A stretch of 64,000 nucleotides of DNA. It comes from Myxococcales bacterium (GTDB taxonomy: Bacteria > Myxococcota_A > Polyangia > Polyangiales > Polyangiaceae). The notes beneath the pieces were generated by a model. The model made no database searches and had not been told where the DNA came from. It saw only the letters and a list, made by a program, of their open reading frames with translations. Within the stretch, counting starts at the first letter, position 1; every line of letters begins with the position of its first letter. The stretch spans positions 46,001 to 110,000 of the forward strand of contig JADKKK010000006.1 of NCBI GenBank assembly GCA_016720545.1. The letters are read 5' to 3'. Position numbers and translations under genes: made by a program. Below, piece by piece: positions 54,166 through 62,744 of this stretch.

Positions 54166-54848
54166 CTCGGCCTCACGAGGAGGTAGCCGATGCCGCGCAC
54201 CGTGCGAATGAGGCGCGGATCTCTCGGATCTTTCTCGAGTTTTTGTCGCAGATGGCTGACGTGGACGTCGAGCGAGCGATCGACCGCGGGGTCGTAGGTG
54301 CCCCCCTTCAGCTGGGTGGCGAGCTCCTCGCGGGCGATGGTCTCGCCGGCGCGCCGAGCGAGCGCGGTGAGCAGGCGGAGCTCGAACGACGTGAGCTGCA
54401 CGGGCTTGCCGGCGAGGAACACCTCGTGGCCGTGGACGTCGATCACGAGGTCGCCGAGCTCGAGGCGGTCGCGGCCGGTCTCGGGCTTCTTCGTGCGTCG
54501 CACCACCGCGCGCACCCTGGCCATCAGCTCCCGCGGGTTGAACGGCTTCGGGACGTAGTCGTCGGCGCCCAGCTCGAGGCCCCCGATGCGATCGTTGTCG
54601 TCGCCGCGCGCGGTGAGCATCACCACGGGCACCTCCGAGCGCTCGCGCAGGCGACGGCAGACCTCGAAGCCGTCCATCCCTGGGAGCATCACGTCGAGGA
54701 GCACGGCGTCGTAGCTGCCCTCGAGGGCCCGCGCGAGGCCGAGCTCGCCGGTCGGCACGTGGGCGAGCTCCGCCTCGTTCTTCGCGAAGTACTCGCCGAG
54801 GAGCCGCGCCAGATCTTGATCGTCGTCCACGAGGAGGAGCCGCAACAT
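54162..54848 (-). CDS. OmpR-family response regulator (CpxR-like)
   Basis: The protein has 228 residues. The receiver domain has the acidic pair Asp8/Asp9, the phospho-acceptor Asp52 in LLDVMLPGMDG and Lys101 in VPKPFNP. The winged-helix output domain contains LTSFELRLLTALARRAGETI and VHVSHLRQKLEKDPRDPRLI, ending in IRTVRGIGYLL. The regulator gene precedes its kinase with a TTGA overlap. TATCGT is nine bases before the ATG. By length, sequence and order it resembles CpxR, but envelope-stress specificity is inference. Confidence 0.92.
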   Translation of the reverse strand: MLRLLLVDDDQDLARLLGEYFAKNEAELAHVPTGELGLARALEGSYDAVLLDVMLPGMDGFEVCRRLRERSEVPVVMLTARGDDNDRIGGLELGADDYVPKPFNPRELMARVRAVVRRTKKPETGRDRLELGDLVIDVHGHEVFLAGKPVQLTSFELRLLTALARRAGETIAREELATQLKGGTYDPAVDRSLDVHVSHLRQKLEKDPRDPRLIRTVRGIGYLLVRPS

Positions 54849-54857
54849 CGGCTCGGG

Positions 54858-54863
54858 ACGATA
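54858..54863 (-). promoter_or_regulatory. -10-like box of the two-component operon
   Basis: TATCGT on the minus strand, nine bases before the ATG at 54848. Confidence 0.35.
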
Positions 54864-55048
54864 GCCGGGTTCAACGCGGGTCGCGAGGCTCACCCCCGAA
54901 GCGTGGCCCCGGCGCGGGGCCTCGTCCGCCGGGTCGCGCGCAAAGATTCGTAAACCCGCGGGAGCCCGCGCCCACGCGCGCTTGCGCTTGCGCCCACGCC
55001 CGCGCCCCACGCCCCCGCGAATTCGCGACGCCGTGCCCCCGGTGAGGG

Positions 55049-55057
55049 TGGTAGCCT
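55049..55057 (+). promoter_or_regulatory. extended -10 box of the ArsA pair
   Basis: TGGTAGCCT fits TG-n-TA-nnn-T and is seven bases before the TTG start at 55065. Confidence 0.4.
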
Positions 55058-55064
55058 CGCTCCG

Positions 55065-56033
55065 TTGGACGCGATCGAAGACAAACGGATCCTCCTGCTC
55101 ACCGGCAAGGGCGGCGTGGGCCGATCCATCGTGACGGCCGCCCTCGCGCACATCGCCCAGCGTCGCGGGCGGCGTGTGCTGGTCGCCGAGCTGGGGGACG
55201 ATCCCGACGACTACTCGCCGCTCGCCCGGTATTTCGGGCGCGACAGGCTCCCTGTCGATCCGGAGGAGCTCGCCCCGGGGATCCGGGGCGTCGTCCTCCT
55301 CGCGCGGACGGGGCAAGACCTCTTCCTGCGGCAGGTGCTCCGCTCGTCGACCCTGTCGCGCGCGGCGCTCGGCTCCGACCCCATCCGCCGGCTCCTCTCG
55401 GCGGGGCCCTCGTTCCGCGAGATGGGCATCTTCTTCCAGCTCCTCGCGCTCCTGCGCCTGCCCCACCGTGACGGCGGACACGAGCACGAGGTCGTGGTCG
55501 TCGACATGCCCGCCACCGGTCACGCGCTCTCGCTCACGGGGCTCCCGGACCTCCTCCTCCGGCTGGTCCCGGGCGGCCCCATCGCGGACGCCCTCCGCGA
55601 GGGCAAGGGCTACTTGAACGATCCGGCCCAGTCGGCCGCGTGGGTGGTCACCCTCCCGGAGACCCTGCCGGTGAGCGAGTGTCTCGAGCTGCTCGCGGGG
55701 CTGCGGCGCACTGAGATGCCCATCGGCGGCGTGTTCCTCAATCGCTTCCCGGTCGACGCGTACACACCCGAGGAGCGCGCCGCGCTCGCGCCGATCCTCG
55801 CCCAGCACGACGTCCTCGGCGCCGAGACGTTCAACCGCCCGGGGCTCGCGCACCGCGAGACCACGCGGCTCCGCGCGAGCACCGACGCCCCGATCTACGT
55901 GCTGCCCGAGGTGCCACACGCGCACGTCGTGGCCGCGCTCACCGAGGCCGCCGAGCGCGCCTGGCTGCTCCCGCGGCCAGCCTCCTCGGCGTCGCCCGCG
56001 CCGGCTGCGACGCCTGCGAATGGCACCCCGTGA
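55065..56033 (+). CDS. ArsA/Get3-type ATPase, first subunit with altered P-loop
   Basis: The protein has 322 residues from TTG 55065. It belongs to the SIMIBI ArsA/Get3 class. The P-loop reads GKGGVGRS at 14-21: the deviant signature lysine (Lys15) is present, but the P-loop lysine is Arg20. VVVDMPATGHALSLTGLPDL corresponds to the switch II region DTAPTGHALR and GIFFQLLALLRL lies before it. The family uses paired ATPases for anion pumping or targeting of tail-anchored proteins. No arsenite Cys motif is seen. It is coupled to the next gene by a 4-bp GTGA overlap; paired ArsA genes occur in actinobacteria and myxobacteria. Confidence 0.8.
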   Translation: MDAIEDKRILLLTGKGGVGRSIVTAALAHIAQRRGRRVLVAELGDDPDDYSPLARYFGRDRLPVDPEELAPGIRGVVLLARTGQDLFLRQVLRSSTLSRAALGSDPIRRLLSAGPSFREMGIFFQLLALLRLPHRDGGHEHEVVVVDMPATGHALSLTGLPDLLLRLVPGGPIADALREGKGYLNDPAQSAAWVVTLPETLPVSECLELLAGLRRTEMPIGGVFLNRFPVDAYTPEERAALAPILAQHDVLGAETFNRPGLAHRETTRLRASTDAPIYVLPEVPHAHVVAALTEAAERAWLLPRPASSASPAPAATPANGTP

Positions 56034-57172
56034 GCGCCCCCATGCCTGCCCCCATGCCCGCTGTTCCAAGGGTTTCAGAGATCCTGCGCACCCACCAGGT
56101 CATCGTGTGCTGCGGCGCCGGAGGCGTCGGAAAGACCACGACGGCGGCGGCCCTCTCGCTCGCCGCGGCCCGCGCGGGCCGGCGCGTGCTGGTGCTCACC
56201 ATCGACCCGTCGAAGCGCCTCGCCGAGACCCTCGGGGTCGAGCGCAACCCGCCCGATCCCGTGGCGCTCCCCGTGGACCGCGCGCGCACCGCGGGCATCG
56301 TGGCGCCAGGCTCCCTCGACGCGTGGATGCTCGACCACAAGCTGGTCGCCGACTCCTCGGTGCGCCGCCTCACCAAGTCGCCCGAAGAAGCCGAGAAGGT
56401 GCTCGACAACCGCATTTACAAGCAGGTGAGCACCATGGTCGCGGGCATGCACGAGTACACCGCGATGGAAGCGCTCTACCGCCTGGTGAACGAGGGCAGG
56501 TACGATCTCGTCGTGCTCGACACGCCTCCGTCACGCCACGCCCTCGACTTCCTCGAGGCCCCGAAGCGCCTCTCGCGCTTGGTCGACTCGAAGGCCATCG
56601 CCGCGTTCCTGCCGAGCTCCGACGGCTTCGTCGCGCGGGCCGCCTCCAAGGTGATCCACAAGGTCCTGAGCGCCGTGTTCGGCGAGGAGTTCGCCACGGA
56701 GTTCACCGCCTTCCTCTCCACGTTCTCCGCGCTGTTCCAGGTGCTGAACGTGGAGGTGAACACCATGCGCGACTTCCTCAGCGGGCCGAACGTCGCCTTC
56801 CTCCTCGTCACGTCGCCAGCGCCGACCACGCTCACCGAGGCGCACTACTTCCAGGACAAGGCCCGCGAGCTTTCCCTGCCCTTCCGCGGCTTCGTGCTGA
56901 ACCGCAGCCGCGCGCTGAACGGGCGAAAGGCCATGCCCGACAGCTCCCTCGGCGGCCCCAGCCCGAGCCCCGCGCTTCAGCGCGCGATCTCGAAGCTGCA
57001 GGCCGCCGCGGCGATCGAGCTCGAGCTCGCGGGGCGCGATCTGGCCCTCCTGAAGGATCTCGAGGTGCGCGCCGGCGAGGGGGCGACGGCGATCGCCCTG
57101 CCCGATCTGCCCGCGGGCGCGGACGACATGGCCACTCTCGTCGCGGTGGCCGACGTGCTCGACGCGAGCTGA
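56030..57172 (+). CDS. ArsA/Get3-type ATPase, second subunit
   Basis: The protein has 380 residues from GTG 56030. The P-loop is GAGGVGKT at 29-36: the P-loop Lys35 is present but the deviant signature lysine is Ala30. DLVVLDTPPSRHALDFLEAP is the switch II segment, and LLVTSPAPTTLTEAHYFQDK and FRGFVLNRSRAL match the adenine-site region. The N-terminal MSAPMPAPMPAVPR is a flexible extension. With the upstream subunit it probably forms a heterodimer in which each subunit supplies what the other lacks. It resembles the mycobacterial ArsA-like pair in arrangement. The function is unknown. Confidence 0.8.
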   Translation: MSAPMPAPMPAVPRVSEILRTHQVIVCCGAGGVGKTTTAAALSLAAARAGRRVLVLTIDPSKRLAETLGVERNPPDPVALPVDRARTAGIVAPGSLDAWMLDHKLVADSSVRRLTKSPEEAEKVLDNRIYKQVSTMVAGMHEYTAMEALYRLVNEGRYDLVVLDTPPSRHALDFLEAPKRLSRLVDSKAIAAFLPSSDGFVARAASKVIHKVLSAVFGEEFATEFTAFLSTFSALFQVLNVEVNTMRDFLSGPNVAFLLVTSPAPTTLTEAHYFQDKARELSLPFRGFVLNRSRALNGRKAMPDSSLGGPSPSPALQRAISKLQAAAAIELELAGRDLALLKDLEVRAGEGATAIALPDLPAGADDMATLVAVADVLDAS

Positions 57173-57253
57173 CGCGCGGCCGAGACGAGCTCAGTCGAGG
57201 GCCGCGTCCACGCTGGCGTCGACCGCCGAGTCGAGGACGCTCGCGTCCGGAAC

Positions 57254-57320
57254 GTTCATAAGCGACACCTCGCCTTCGGCTCGGGGTCGCCATCGACCTT
57301 CGTTCACCCTTTCGGGGCTC
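57254..57320 (-). repeat. 65-67-bp dispersed repeat at a gene 3' end, copy 2
   Basis: It matches 33985-34049 on the opposite strand. It carries the stop codon of the lipoprotein gene at its 5' border and lies between two parts of that gene's PDANV-type tail. The 16-bp string tcgcgtccggaacgtt (plus strand) is found on both sides, at 57241-57256 and 57345-57360. Confidence 0.65.
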
Positions 57321-57891
57321 ACTCCCGGTTCCCGTCGGCCACGTTCGCGTCCGGAACGTTCGCGTCCGGAACGTTCGCGTCCGGAACGTTCGCGTCCGGA
57401 ACGTTCGCGTCCGGAACGTTCGCGTCCGGAACGTTCGCGTCCGGCGCGCTCGCCTCGGCCGCGGCGTCCGGGGGGCCTCCCTCGGGTACACAGCCGTCGC
57501 GACGAGCCCCGGCGACGAGCGCCGGGGCGCAGAGCGGGTCGGTGCCGGTGGCGTCAAACGCGGGCGGGTACGGCGGACAGGTGAACGCGATGTAGGCCGT
57601 GCGTGGTCCGTTCGCGGGTGTCCGCACGAGGCAGATCGCCGGGCACTCTCGCGGCTCGGTGGGTCCCTCGACCACGTCGAGCGCGGTGGGGCGCTCGAGG
57701 CAGCCGTTCGCGGGGTCGAAGCGCTGCCCCTGGTACGTGTAGATGGGATCACCGCCGCACGCGACGAAGGCGCCGGAGAGGGCTCCCGCGAGGAGCGTCG
57801 CCACGGCGACTCCCGCCGCGAGCGCGGGCCCGCGGCGGGTCGGGCGCGCCAGCTTCCCGGGGCGACCGTCGACGCGCACGACGCCCCGCAC
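57319..57891 (-). CDS. lipoprotein with PDANV tandem tail, 3' end altered by the 65-bp repeat
   Basis: The protein has 190 residues from GTG 57891, which shares one base with the aspS stop. The lipobox is GAFVACGG after a hydrophobic run. The body contains six Cys (GCLERP, ECPAICLV, FTCPPYPP, PLCAPAL, DGCVPEG), which suggests a disulphide-rich small domain. The C-terminus is seven Pro-Asp-Ala-Asn-Val units, then ADGNRE. Beyond the stop and the 65-bp repeat the old frame seems to continue (NVPDASVLDSAVDASVDAAL, stop at 57192), so the tail was probably truncated by the insertion. It is secreted; the function is unknown. It is downstream of aspS in the same direction. Confidence 0.65.
   Translation of the reverse strand: MRGVVRVDGRPGKLARPTRRGPALAAGVAVATLLAGALSGAFVACGGDPIYTYQGQRFDPANGCLERPTALDVVEGPTEPRECPAICLVRTPANGPRTAYIAFTCPPYPPAFDATGTDPLCAPALVAGARRDGCVPEGGPPDAAAEASAPDANVPDANVPDANVPDANVPDANVPDANVPDANVADGNRE
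57343..57447 (-). repeat. 15-bp tandem repeat encoding seven PDANV units
   Basis: Unit gttcgcgtccggaac on the plus strand repeats seven times (the last with one change) within the lipoprotein gene. Copies are nearly identical at the DNA level. An eighth related unit lies beyond the 65-bp repeat. Confidence 0.9.
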
Positions 57892-59783
57892 TACGACTCG
57901 CGCGCCGGGGGCTCGACCGTGCGCACGCGGAGCTCCGCGAGCTGCTCGGGCAGCACGTGGTTCGGGGCGTCGGTCATGAGGTCGGTGCCCTTCTGTGTCT
58001 TGGGGAAGGGGATGACGTCGCGGAGGCTCTCGGCGCCCGAGAGCAGCATCGCGAGCCGGTCCATGCCGACGGCCACGCCGCCGTGCGGGGGCGCGCCGTA
58101 CTTGAGCGCGTCGAGCAGGAAGCCGAACTTCTGCCGCGCCTCGTCGCCGCCGATGCCGAGCGCCGCGAACACCTTCGCCTGCACCTCGGGGTCGTGGAGA
58201 CGAATCGAGCCGCCGCCGATCTCGAAGCCGTTCAGCACGAGATCGTAGCGGTAGCAGAGCACCTTGCCCGGATCGGTGTCGAGCAAGGCCACGCAGTCGT
58301 CGTGGGGTCGGGTGAAGGCGTGGTGCGCCGCCGCCCAGGTCTTCTTCTCGTCGTCGTACTCGAAGAGCGGCGGGTTCACGACCCACAGGAAGTTGAACGT
58401 CCCGCCGTGGCCGTACTCGGGGATGAGCCCAAGCTTCTTTCCGAGGTGGATACGCAGATTGGCCATCACCGTGTGGACGACGGACTCCTTCCCAAACTGG
58501 AAGAAGAGAAGATCGCCCTCTCTCGCGCCTGTCTGGGCGTTCACGGCGAGACGCAGCTCTTCGCCGATCATCTTGGCGAGCGGCGACTGCGTCCAGGCGC
58601 CCGTCCCGTCGACCTTGGCGCGGGCGAGGCCACGCGCGCCCATGCCCTTCACGAAGTCCTCGAGCTTGTCGAGCTCGGCGCGCGACAGCTTGCCCGCGTG
58701 CTCGGCGGGGATGCGCATGGCCTTCACGATCTCGGCCGGGAGATCGCGGCGGTACTGTCCGCTCGTGAATTTGTCGGCGATGTCCTTCCAGAAGGGCACG
58801 CCGCCGCCGGACTTCTCGATCACGAGGCTCGTGATGTCGGTGTGCTCGAGGCCGAAGCGAAGATCGGGCTTGTCGTTGCCGTACTTCTCCATCGACTCGG
58901 CGAAGGGCAGCTCCGGGAAGCGCCCGCCGGGGTACCGCTGGGTGAGATCGATGCCGAGCACGGTCTGCCAGATCGTGCACACGAGCCCTTCCATCGTGCG
59001 GAAGATGTCGTCTTGCGAGACGAAGCTCATCTCGACGTCGATCTGGGTGAACTCGGGCTGCCGATCGAGGCGCAGGTCCTCGTCGCGGAAGCACTTCACG
59101 ATCTGGAAGTACCGATCGAACCCAGCCACCATGTAGAGCTGCTTGAAGAGCTGAGGGCTCTCCGCCAAGGCGTAGAACTTGCCGGCGTGCAGGCGGCTCG
59201 GCACGAGGAAATTGCGCGCGCCGCCCGGGGTGTACTTCACCATGAAGGGCGTCTCGAGCTCGAGGAAGCCCTTGTCGTCGAAGTAGCGCCGCACGGTCTG
59301 GTTGATGCGGTGCCGCACGCGGAGGGTCTTCTGCAGGGGCGCGCGTCGCAGGTCCAGATAGCGGTACTGGAGGCGCTTCTCCTCGCCCGTGTCGATGCTG
59401 TCCGCGATCTCGAACGGCGGGGTCTCAGACTTGTTGAACACGCCGAGCTCGATGACGTGGATCTCCACCTCACCCGTGACCATCTTGGGGTTCACGTTCT
59501 TGCCGCGGCTGACGACCACGCCGCGCACCCCGATGACCCACTCGCTACGGAGCGCCTGAGCGCGATCGTAGGCGTCCTTCGGGGCGTCGCCGTGGCCGGA
59601 GAGGTTCGGATCGAAGACGAGCTGCGTGATGCCCTCGCGATCGCGAAGGTCCACGAAGACGCACCCGCCGTGATCGCGGTAGCTCGCCACCCAGCCGAAG
59701 AGGACGACCTCCTGGCCGACGTCTGCGCCGCGCAGGGCGGCGTTGTGGTGAGTGCGCTTGAGCTCGTCGATGAACCTTGCCAC
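57891..59783 (-). CDS. aspS: aspartyl-tRNA synthetase
   Basis: The protein has 630 residues, of bacterial type with the GAD insertion, from GTG 59783. An OB-fold anticodon-binding domain (GQEVVLFGWVASYRDHGGCV) is followed by class II motif 1, motif 2 (CFRDEDLRLDRQPEFTQID) and motif 3 (GGVAVGMDRLAMLLSGAESL). QPEFTQID and GGSIRLHD are typical for AspRS. No tRNA gene or gatCAB is nearby to tell whether it also charges tRNA-Asn. It is divergent from the membrane-protein gene; the lipoprotein gene begins at its stop codon. Confidence 0.95.
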   Translation of the reverse strand: MARFIDELKRTHHNAALRGADVGQEVVLFGWVASYRDHGGCVFVDLRDREGITQLVFDPNLSGHGDAPKDAYDRAQALRSEWVIGVRGVVVSRGKNVNPKMVTGEVEIHVIELGVFNKSETPPFEIADSIDTGEEKRLQYRYLDLRRAPLQKTLRVRHRINQTVRRYFDDKGFLELETPFMVKYTPGGARNFLVPSRLHAGKFYALAESPQLFKQLYMVAGFDRYFQIVKCFRDEDLRLDRQPEFTQIDVEMSFVSQDDIFRTMEGLVCTIWQTVLGIDLTQRYPGGRFPELPFAESMEKYGNDKPDLRFGLEHTDITSLVIEKSGGGVPFWKDIADKFTSGQYRRDLPAEIVKAMRIPAEHAGKLSRAELDKLEDFVKGMGARGLARAKVDGTGAWTQSPLAKMIGEELRLAVNAQTGAREGDLLFFQFGKESVVHTVMANLRIHLGKKLGLIPEYGHGGTFNFLWVVNPPLFEYDDEKKTWAAAHHAFTRPHDDCVALLDTDPGKVLCYRYDLVLNGFEIGGGSIRLHDPEVQAKVFAALGIGGDEARQKFGFLLDALKYGAPPHGGVAVGMDRLAMLLSGAESLRDVIPFPKTQKGTDLMTDAPNHVLPEQLAELRVRTVEPPARES

Positions 59784-59931
59784 GGAGTGACCTCGCGTTC
59801 GGGGAGAGTTTGACCTGCCGGCGGTGAGCCGGCGGGCGCCCCTTCCTAGCACCTGTGCGGGGCGCGCGGGGACCTGCCGACGGGGGAGCGCAGGGTGCGG
59901 TTCGCCGCGATCTCGCCTCACTCTGCAGCTT

Positions 59932-59940
59932 TGGTAAGGT
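59932..59940 (+). promoter_or_regulatory. extended -10 box of the 612-residue membrane protein gene
   Basis: TGGTAAGGT fits TG-n-TA-nnn-T and is six bases before the GTG at 59947. Confidence 0.4.
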
Positions 59941-59946
59941 CCGCCC

Positions 59947-61785
59947 GTGACCGAAGGCCCGCCGTCGAACCCAGGCCCCTCCGAGAGCCCGCGCGCGCGG
60001 GGGCTCTTCGGGCTCGCGAGCTTCGCCGGCCCCCTGCTGGTCGCGGTCTTCGGGGCACGAACGGTGCCCGATCCCGCGTTCGACGAGGGCGCGCTGCGCG
60101 TCCTCGGCTTGTCGTTTACGGGGGTATTTCGCGCGCTCGACGTGTGGGTGGCCGCTCCCCTCCTGGCGCTGCCGCTCGGCACCCGAGCCCTCCGCGCGAG
60201 CCTCGCGTGCGCGCTCGTGACGGGCGCGGCGGGGCTGCTCGTATACACCCTCGCCGCGCCGCTCCTCGTCGACCCCCGCCCCGCGCGCGCGCCGGTGGCG
60301 GGCCCGCCTCGTCTCGCGTTCGCGGTGGCAGCCCTCGCGGCCATCACTGCGCTCTGCACGCCGCCCTGGCAGCTCGAGGGATCCGCGGTGGGCGGCACGG
60401 TCACGGGCGCCTGCCTCGTGCTGGTCGCCGCGTGGCTCACCCTGCGGCCCCGCACGCCCGCCCCGTGGAAATTTCTGGTCGCAGGGGCCGCGGTCGCGTG
60501 GGAGCCGCTCACCGGGGCCATCGCCGTCGGGGTGCTGCTGGTGCCGCTCACCTCGCGTGACACGCGAGCTTCCCTCCGCGCGGGCGTGGCGTGTAGCGCG
60601 AGGCAGCTCGCGGAGCGGGCGCTCGCCTTCGCCCTCGGACTCCTCCCGCTCGCCCTGGGGCTTGCCGTGAAGGCGGGCCCCGAGCGCCTCGGCACGGCCG
60701 CGCACCTCGGCGAGCACGCGCTGGGCGAGGGCGGCGTCGATCCACGGGCCATCCCGTGGAAGCTCCTCGCCCGGGACGAGCTCGGCTGGTTGTTCGTGTG
60801 CGCCGCCGTCCTCGGGGCCGCGCTCGGCCTGCGCCGCCGCGAGACGCGCCTGCGCGCGGCGGTCTTGCTCGCCGTCACCCTGGGGTACCCGCTCACGTAC
60901 AGCCTCGGGGTACCCCACGGTCCCATCCGCTTCGGCGCGCCGCTGCTCGCGGCGATCGCGGCGACGGGCGCCCTCGCCAGCGTGGGCCTCTACGAGCTCG
61001 TCACGCGGCTCCGCGCCGCGAAGGTGCCCTTCGCGCCCGCGAGCGCGGCGCTGCTGGTGGTCCTCGAGTGGACCCTCCCGGTGCGCGCGGCGGACGACGC
61101 CCTCCTCCGCCGCGCCGCCCTCTCCCGGCACGCGCCCTACGCGTTCGCGACCGGCGCACTAGGCCAGGCGCCGCCCACCTCGGTCGTGCTCCTCTCGGAC
61201 GCGCGCGTGCTCACGCGGCTCCAAGCGGCCCGCGCCTCCGGCCTGCTCCGCGACGACCTGACGCTCTTCCCCACGTTCGACTTGAAGGGGCCGCTCGCGC
61301 GCGCGGCGGTCAACCGCGAGCCCAAGCTCGCCGGGCTCTACCGGGATCTCGCCCTCGGGACGCTGCCCGAAGAGTGGTCGCTGAGCTCGCTCGCCAGCCA
61401 TCGCCCGCTGCTGCTCTCGTACGAGCCCAAGTGGAAGCCCACGCTCGCGAAGCACCTCATCCCCGACGGCCTCTTCTGCCGCTTCGAGCCCGAGCCCCAG
61501 GGCGTGAGCGATCGTCGCACCTCGATGGATAAATCCTCTAAACGAAAGGCTCTTCTGGCACAGGAGGTCACGGGCGCCGGCCGCGACGCGCGCCTCGGGC
61601 AGCTCATGGCCCACCTGCTCCGCGGCCGAGCGATCGCGATGGGCGCCACGGGGGAGCGCGACAGCCTGTCGAAGGCCCTCGACGAGCTCCGCCCCTACTC
61701 GCCGGACGACGACGTGGCCTCGAAGCTCGTCCGACGCATGGTCACCACACGCGGCCCATTCCCGGTCGACGATCTTGTGCCTTGA
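59947..61785 (+). CDS. polytopic membrane protein, possibly DUF2723/glycosyltransferase-like
   Basis: The protein has 612 residues from GTG 59947. About ten hydrophobic segments lie in the first 370 residues (ALVTGAAGLLVYTLAAPLLV, LAFAVAALAAITALCTPPW, RALAFALGLLPLALGLAVK, PLLAAIAATGALASVGLYEL). The N-terminal F-D-E-G-A-L segment, the spacing of TM helices and the soluble C-terminal part resemble polytopic lipid-linked-sugar transferases such as DUF2723 proteins, but no catalytic motif is certain. The last 240 residues are soluble and contain a short Ser/Lys-rich insertion (SSKRKALLAQEVTGAG). The function is unknown. Confidence 0.5.
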   Translation: MTEGPPSNPGPSESPRARGLFGLASFAGPLLVAVFGARTVPDPAFDEGALRVLGLSFTGVFRALDVWVAAPLLALPLGTRALRASLACALVTGAAGLLVYTLAAPLLVDPRPARAPVAGPPRLAFAVAALAAITALCTPPWQLEGSAVGGTVTGACLVLVAAWLTLRPRTPAPWKFLVAGAAVAWEPLTGAIAVGVLLVPLTSRDTRASLRAGVACSARQLAERALAFALGLLPLALGLAVKAGPERLGTAAHLGEHALGEGGVDPRAIPWKLLARDELGWLFVCAAVLGAALGLRRRETRLRAAVLLAVTLGYPLTYSLGVPHGPIRFGAPLLAAIAATGALASVGLYELVTRLRAAKVPFAPASAALLVVLEWTLPVRAADDALLRRAALSRHAPYAFATGALGQAPPTSVVLLSDARVLTRLQAARASGLLRDDLTLFPTFDLKGPLARAAVNREPKLAGLYRDLALGTLPEEWSLSSLASHRPLLLSYEPKWKPTLAKHLIPDGLFCRFEPEPQGVSDRRTSMDKSSKRKALLAQEVTGAGRDARLGQLMAHLLRGRAIAMGATGERDSLSKALDELRPYSPDDDVASKLVRRMVTTRGPFPVDDLVP

Positions 61786-61823
61786 GGGCCCGGCGAAGGG
61801 GCGCTTCGCCGACCTTCGGACAG

Positions 61824-62738
61824 CTACGGGGGCTCCACGACCCTGGTGCTCACGAGCGAGACGACCGTCACGGTCCCCGCGACGAGCGGGTACTTGCCCG
61901 TGTTCACGGGCACGAACAGCTGCGGGGGTGCGAGCTTGCACCCGCCGTTGGTGCCGGCGAACTCGACCGGCTCCGGACCAGGGTTCACCCCCGAGACGAA
62001 GACGAACCCCTGCGGGTTCGGCGGGGTCTCGGCCAGCTCGGGGTCGACCTCGAAGCTGCCGTTGGTGTAGCGAAGCCGCGCCTCGGGGTGTCCGACCACG
62101 ACCGGCCGGTGGCCACCGACGAGGCACGGCGCGTTCTCTCGGATATCGAGCACGAAGTGAACCTTCGAGGCGTCGTAGACCCCCTTGAACGCGTCCGGGA
62201 TCGGGCTCCCGTTCACCTGGGGATCGGCGACCGCCCCCTTCGGAATGAGAGCGATGAGGAGGTCGCCCCGCATGTCGGGGTAGGGATACACCCAGAGCTC
62301 GCTCGCGCTCGGGTAGTAGTTTTCCGTCGGCGCGAGGGGCGTGACCAGGAAGTAGAACTCTTTCCCGTCCGTGGGACGCAGACGCACGAGCTCGGTGTCG
62401 ACGCGGGTCGGGGGTAGCGCACCCTGGCACGCGTCCACGAGCTGCACGTTGGCGGTCGGGGGGCCGGACTGGAGACCGCGGTAGAGACCGTCTCGCCGAA
62501 CCTCGAGGTCGACCTTGCCCTTCTTCCCGCAGGGTCCGTTATCGACGGGTTCCGGCGGCTCCACGGGCGCCGCCTCGACCGGGTCGGCGTCAGGCGGTCC
62601 CGCATCGTGCAGTCCCGTCTCGTCCGCCGCGTCGCTCGGGGCGGGAGGGAGGTCACGGTTGGGGTAGACGAAGCAAGCTCCCAACGTGGCGGCGACGAAC
62701 AGCGGGAGGACCGGGGAGTTGGAGAAATAGCGACGCAT
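61824..62738 (-). CDS. surface lipoprotein with Asp/Ala/Pro linker
   Basis: The protein has 304 residues. Lipobox LFVAATLGACFVYPN, then a linker of Asp-Ala, Pro-Val-Glu type (SDAADETGLHDAGPPDADPV). The mature domain has three to four Cys and alternating strands (VDLEVRRDGLYRGLQSGPPT, ELWVYPYPDMRGDLLIALIP, VFVSGVNPGPEPVEFAGTNG). I recognise no family. It follows the kelch-like gene by six bp, so the two share an operon and perhaps a surface complex. ATG 62738. Confidence 0.6.
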   Translation of the reverse strand: MRRYFSNSPVLPLFVAATLGACFVYPNRDLPPAPSDAADETGLHDAGPPDADPVEAAPVEPPEPVDNGPCGKKGKVDLEVRRDGLYRGLQSGPPTANVQLVDACQGALPPTRVDTELVRLRPTDGKEFYFLVTPLAPTENYYPSASELWVYPYPDMRGDLLIALIPKGAVADPQVNGSPIPDAFKGVYDASKVHFVLDIRENAPCLVGGHRPVVVGHPEARLRYTNGSFEVDPELAETPPNPQGFVFVSGVNPGPEPVEFAGTNGGCKLAPPQLFVPVNTGKYPLVAGTVTVVSLVSTRVVEPP

Positions 62739-62744
62739 GGTGGC

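Noticed and set aside
57343..57447. CRISPR or iteron-like array of 15-bp units
   Set aside because: The units are contiguous and code PDANV in a lipoprotein.
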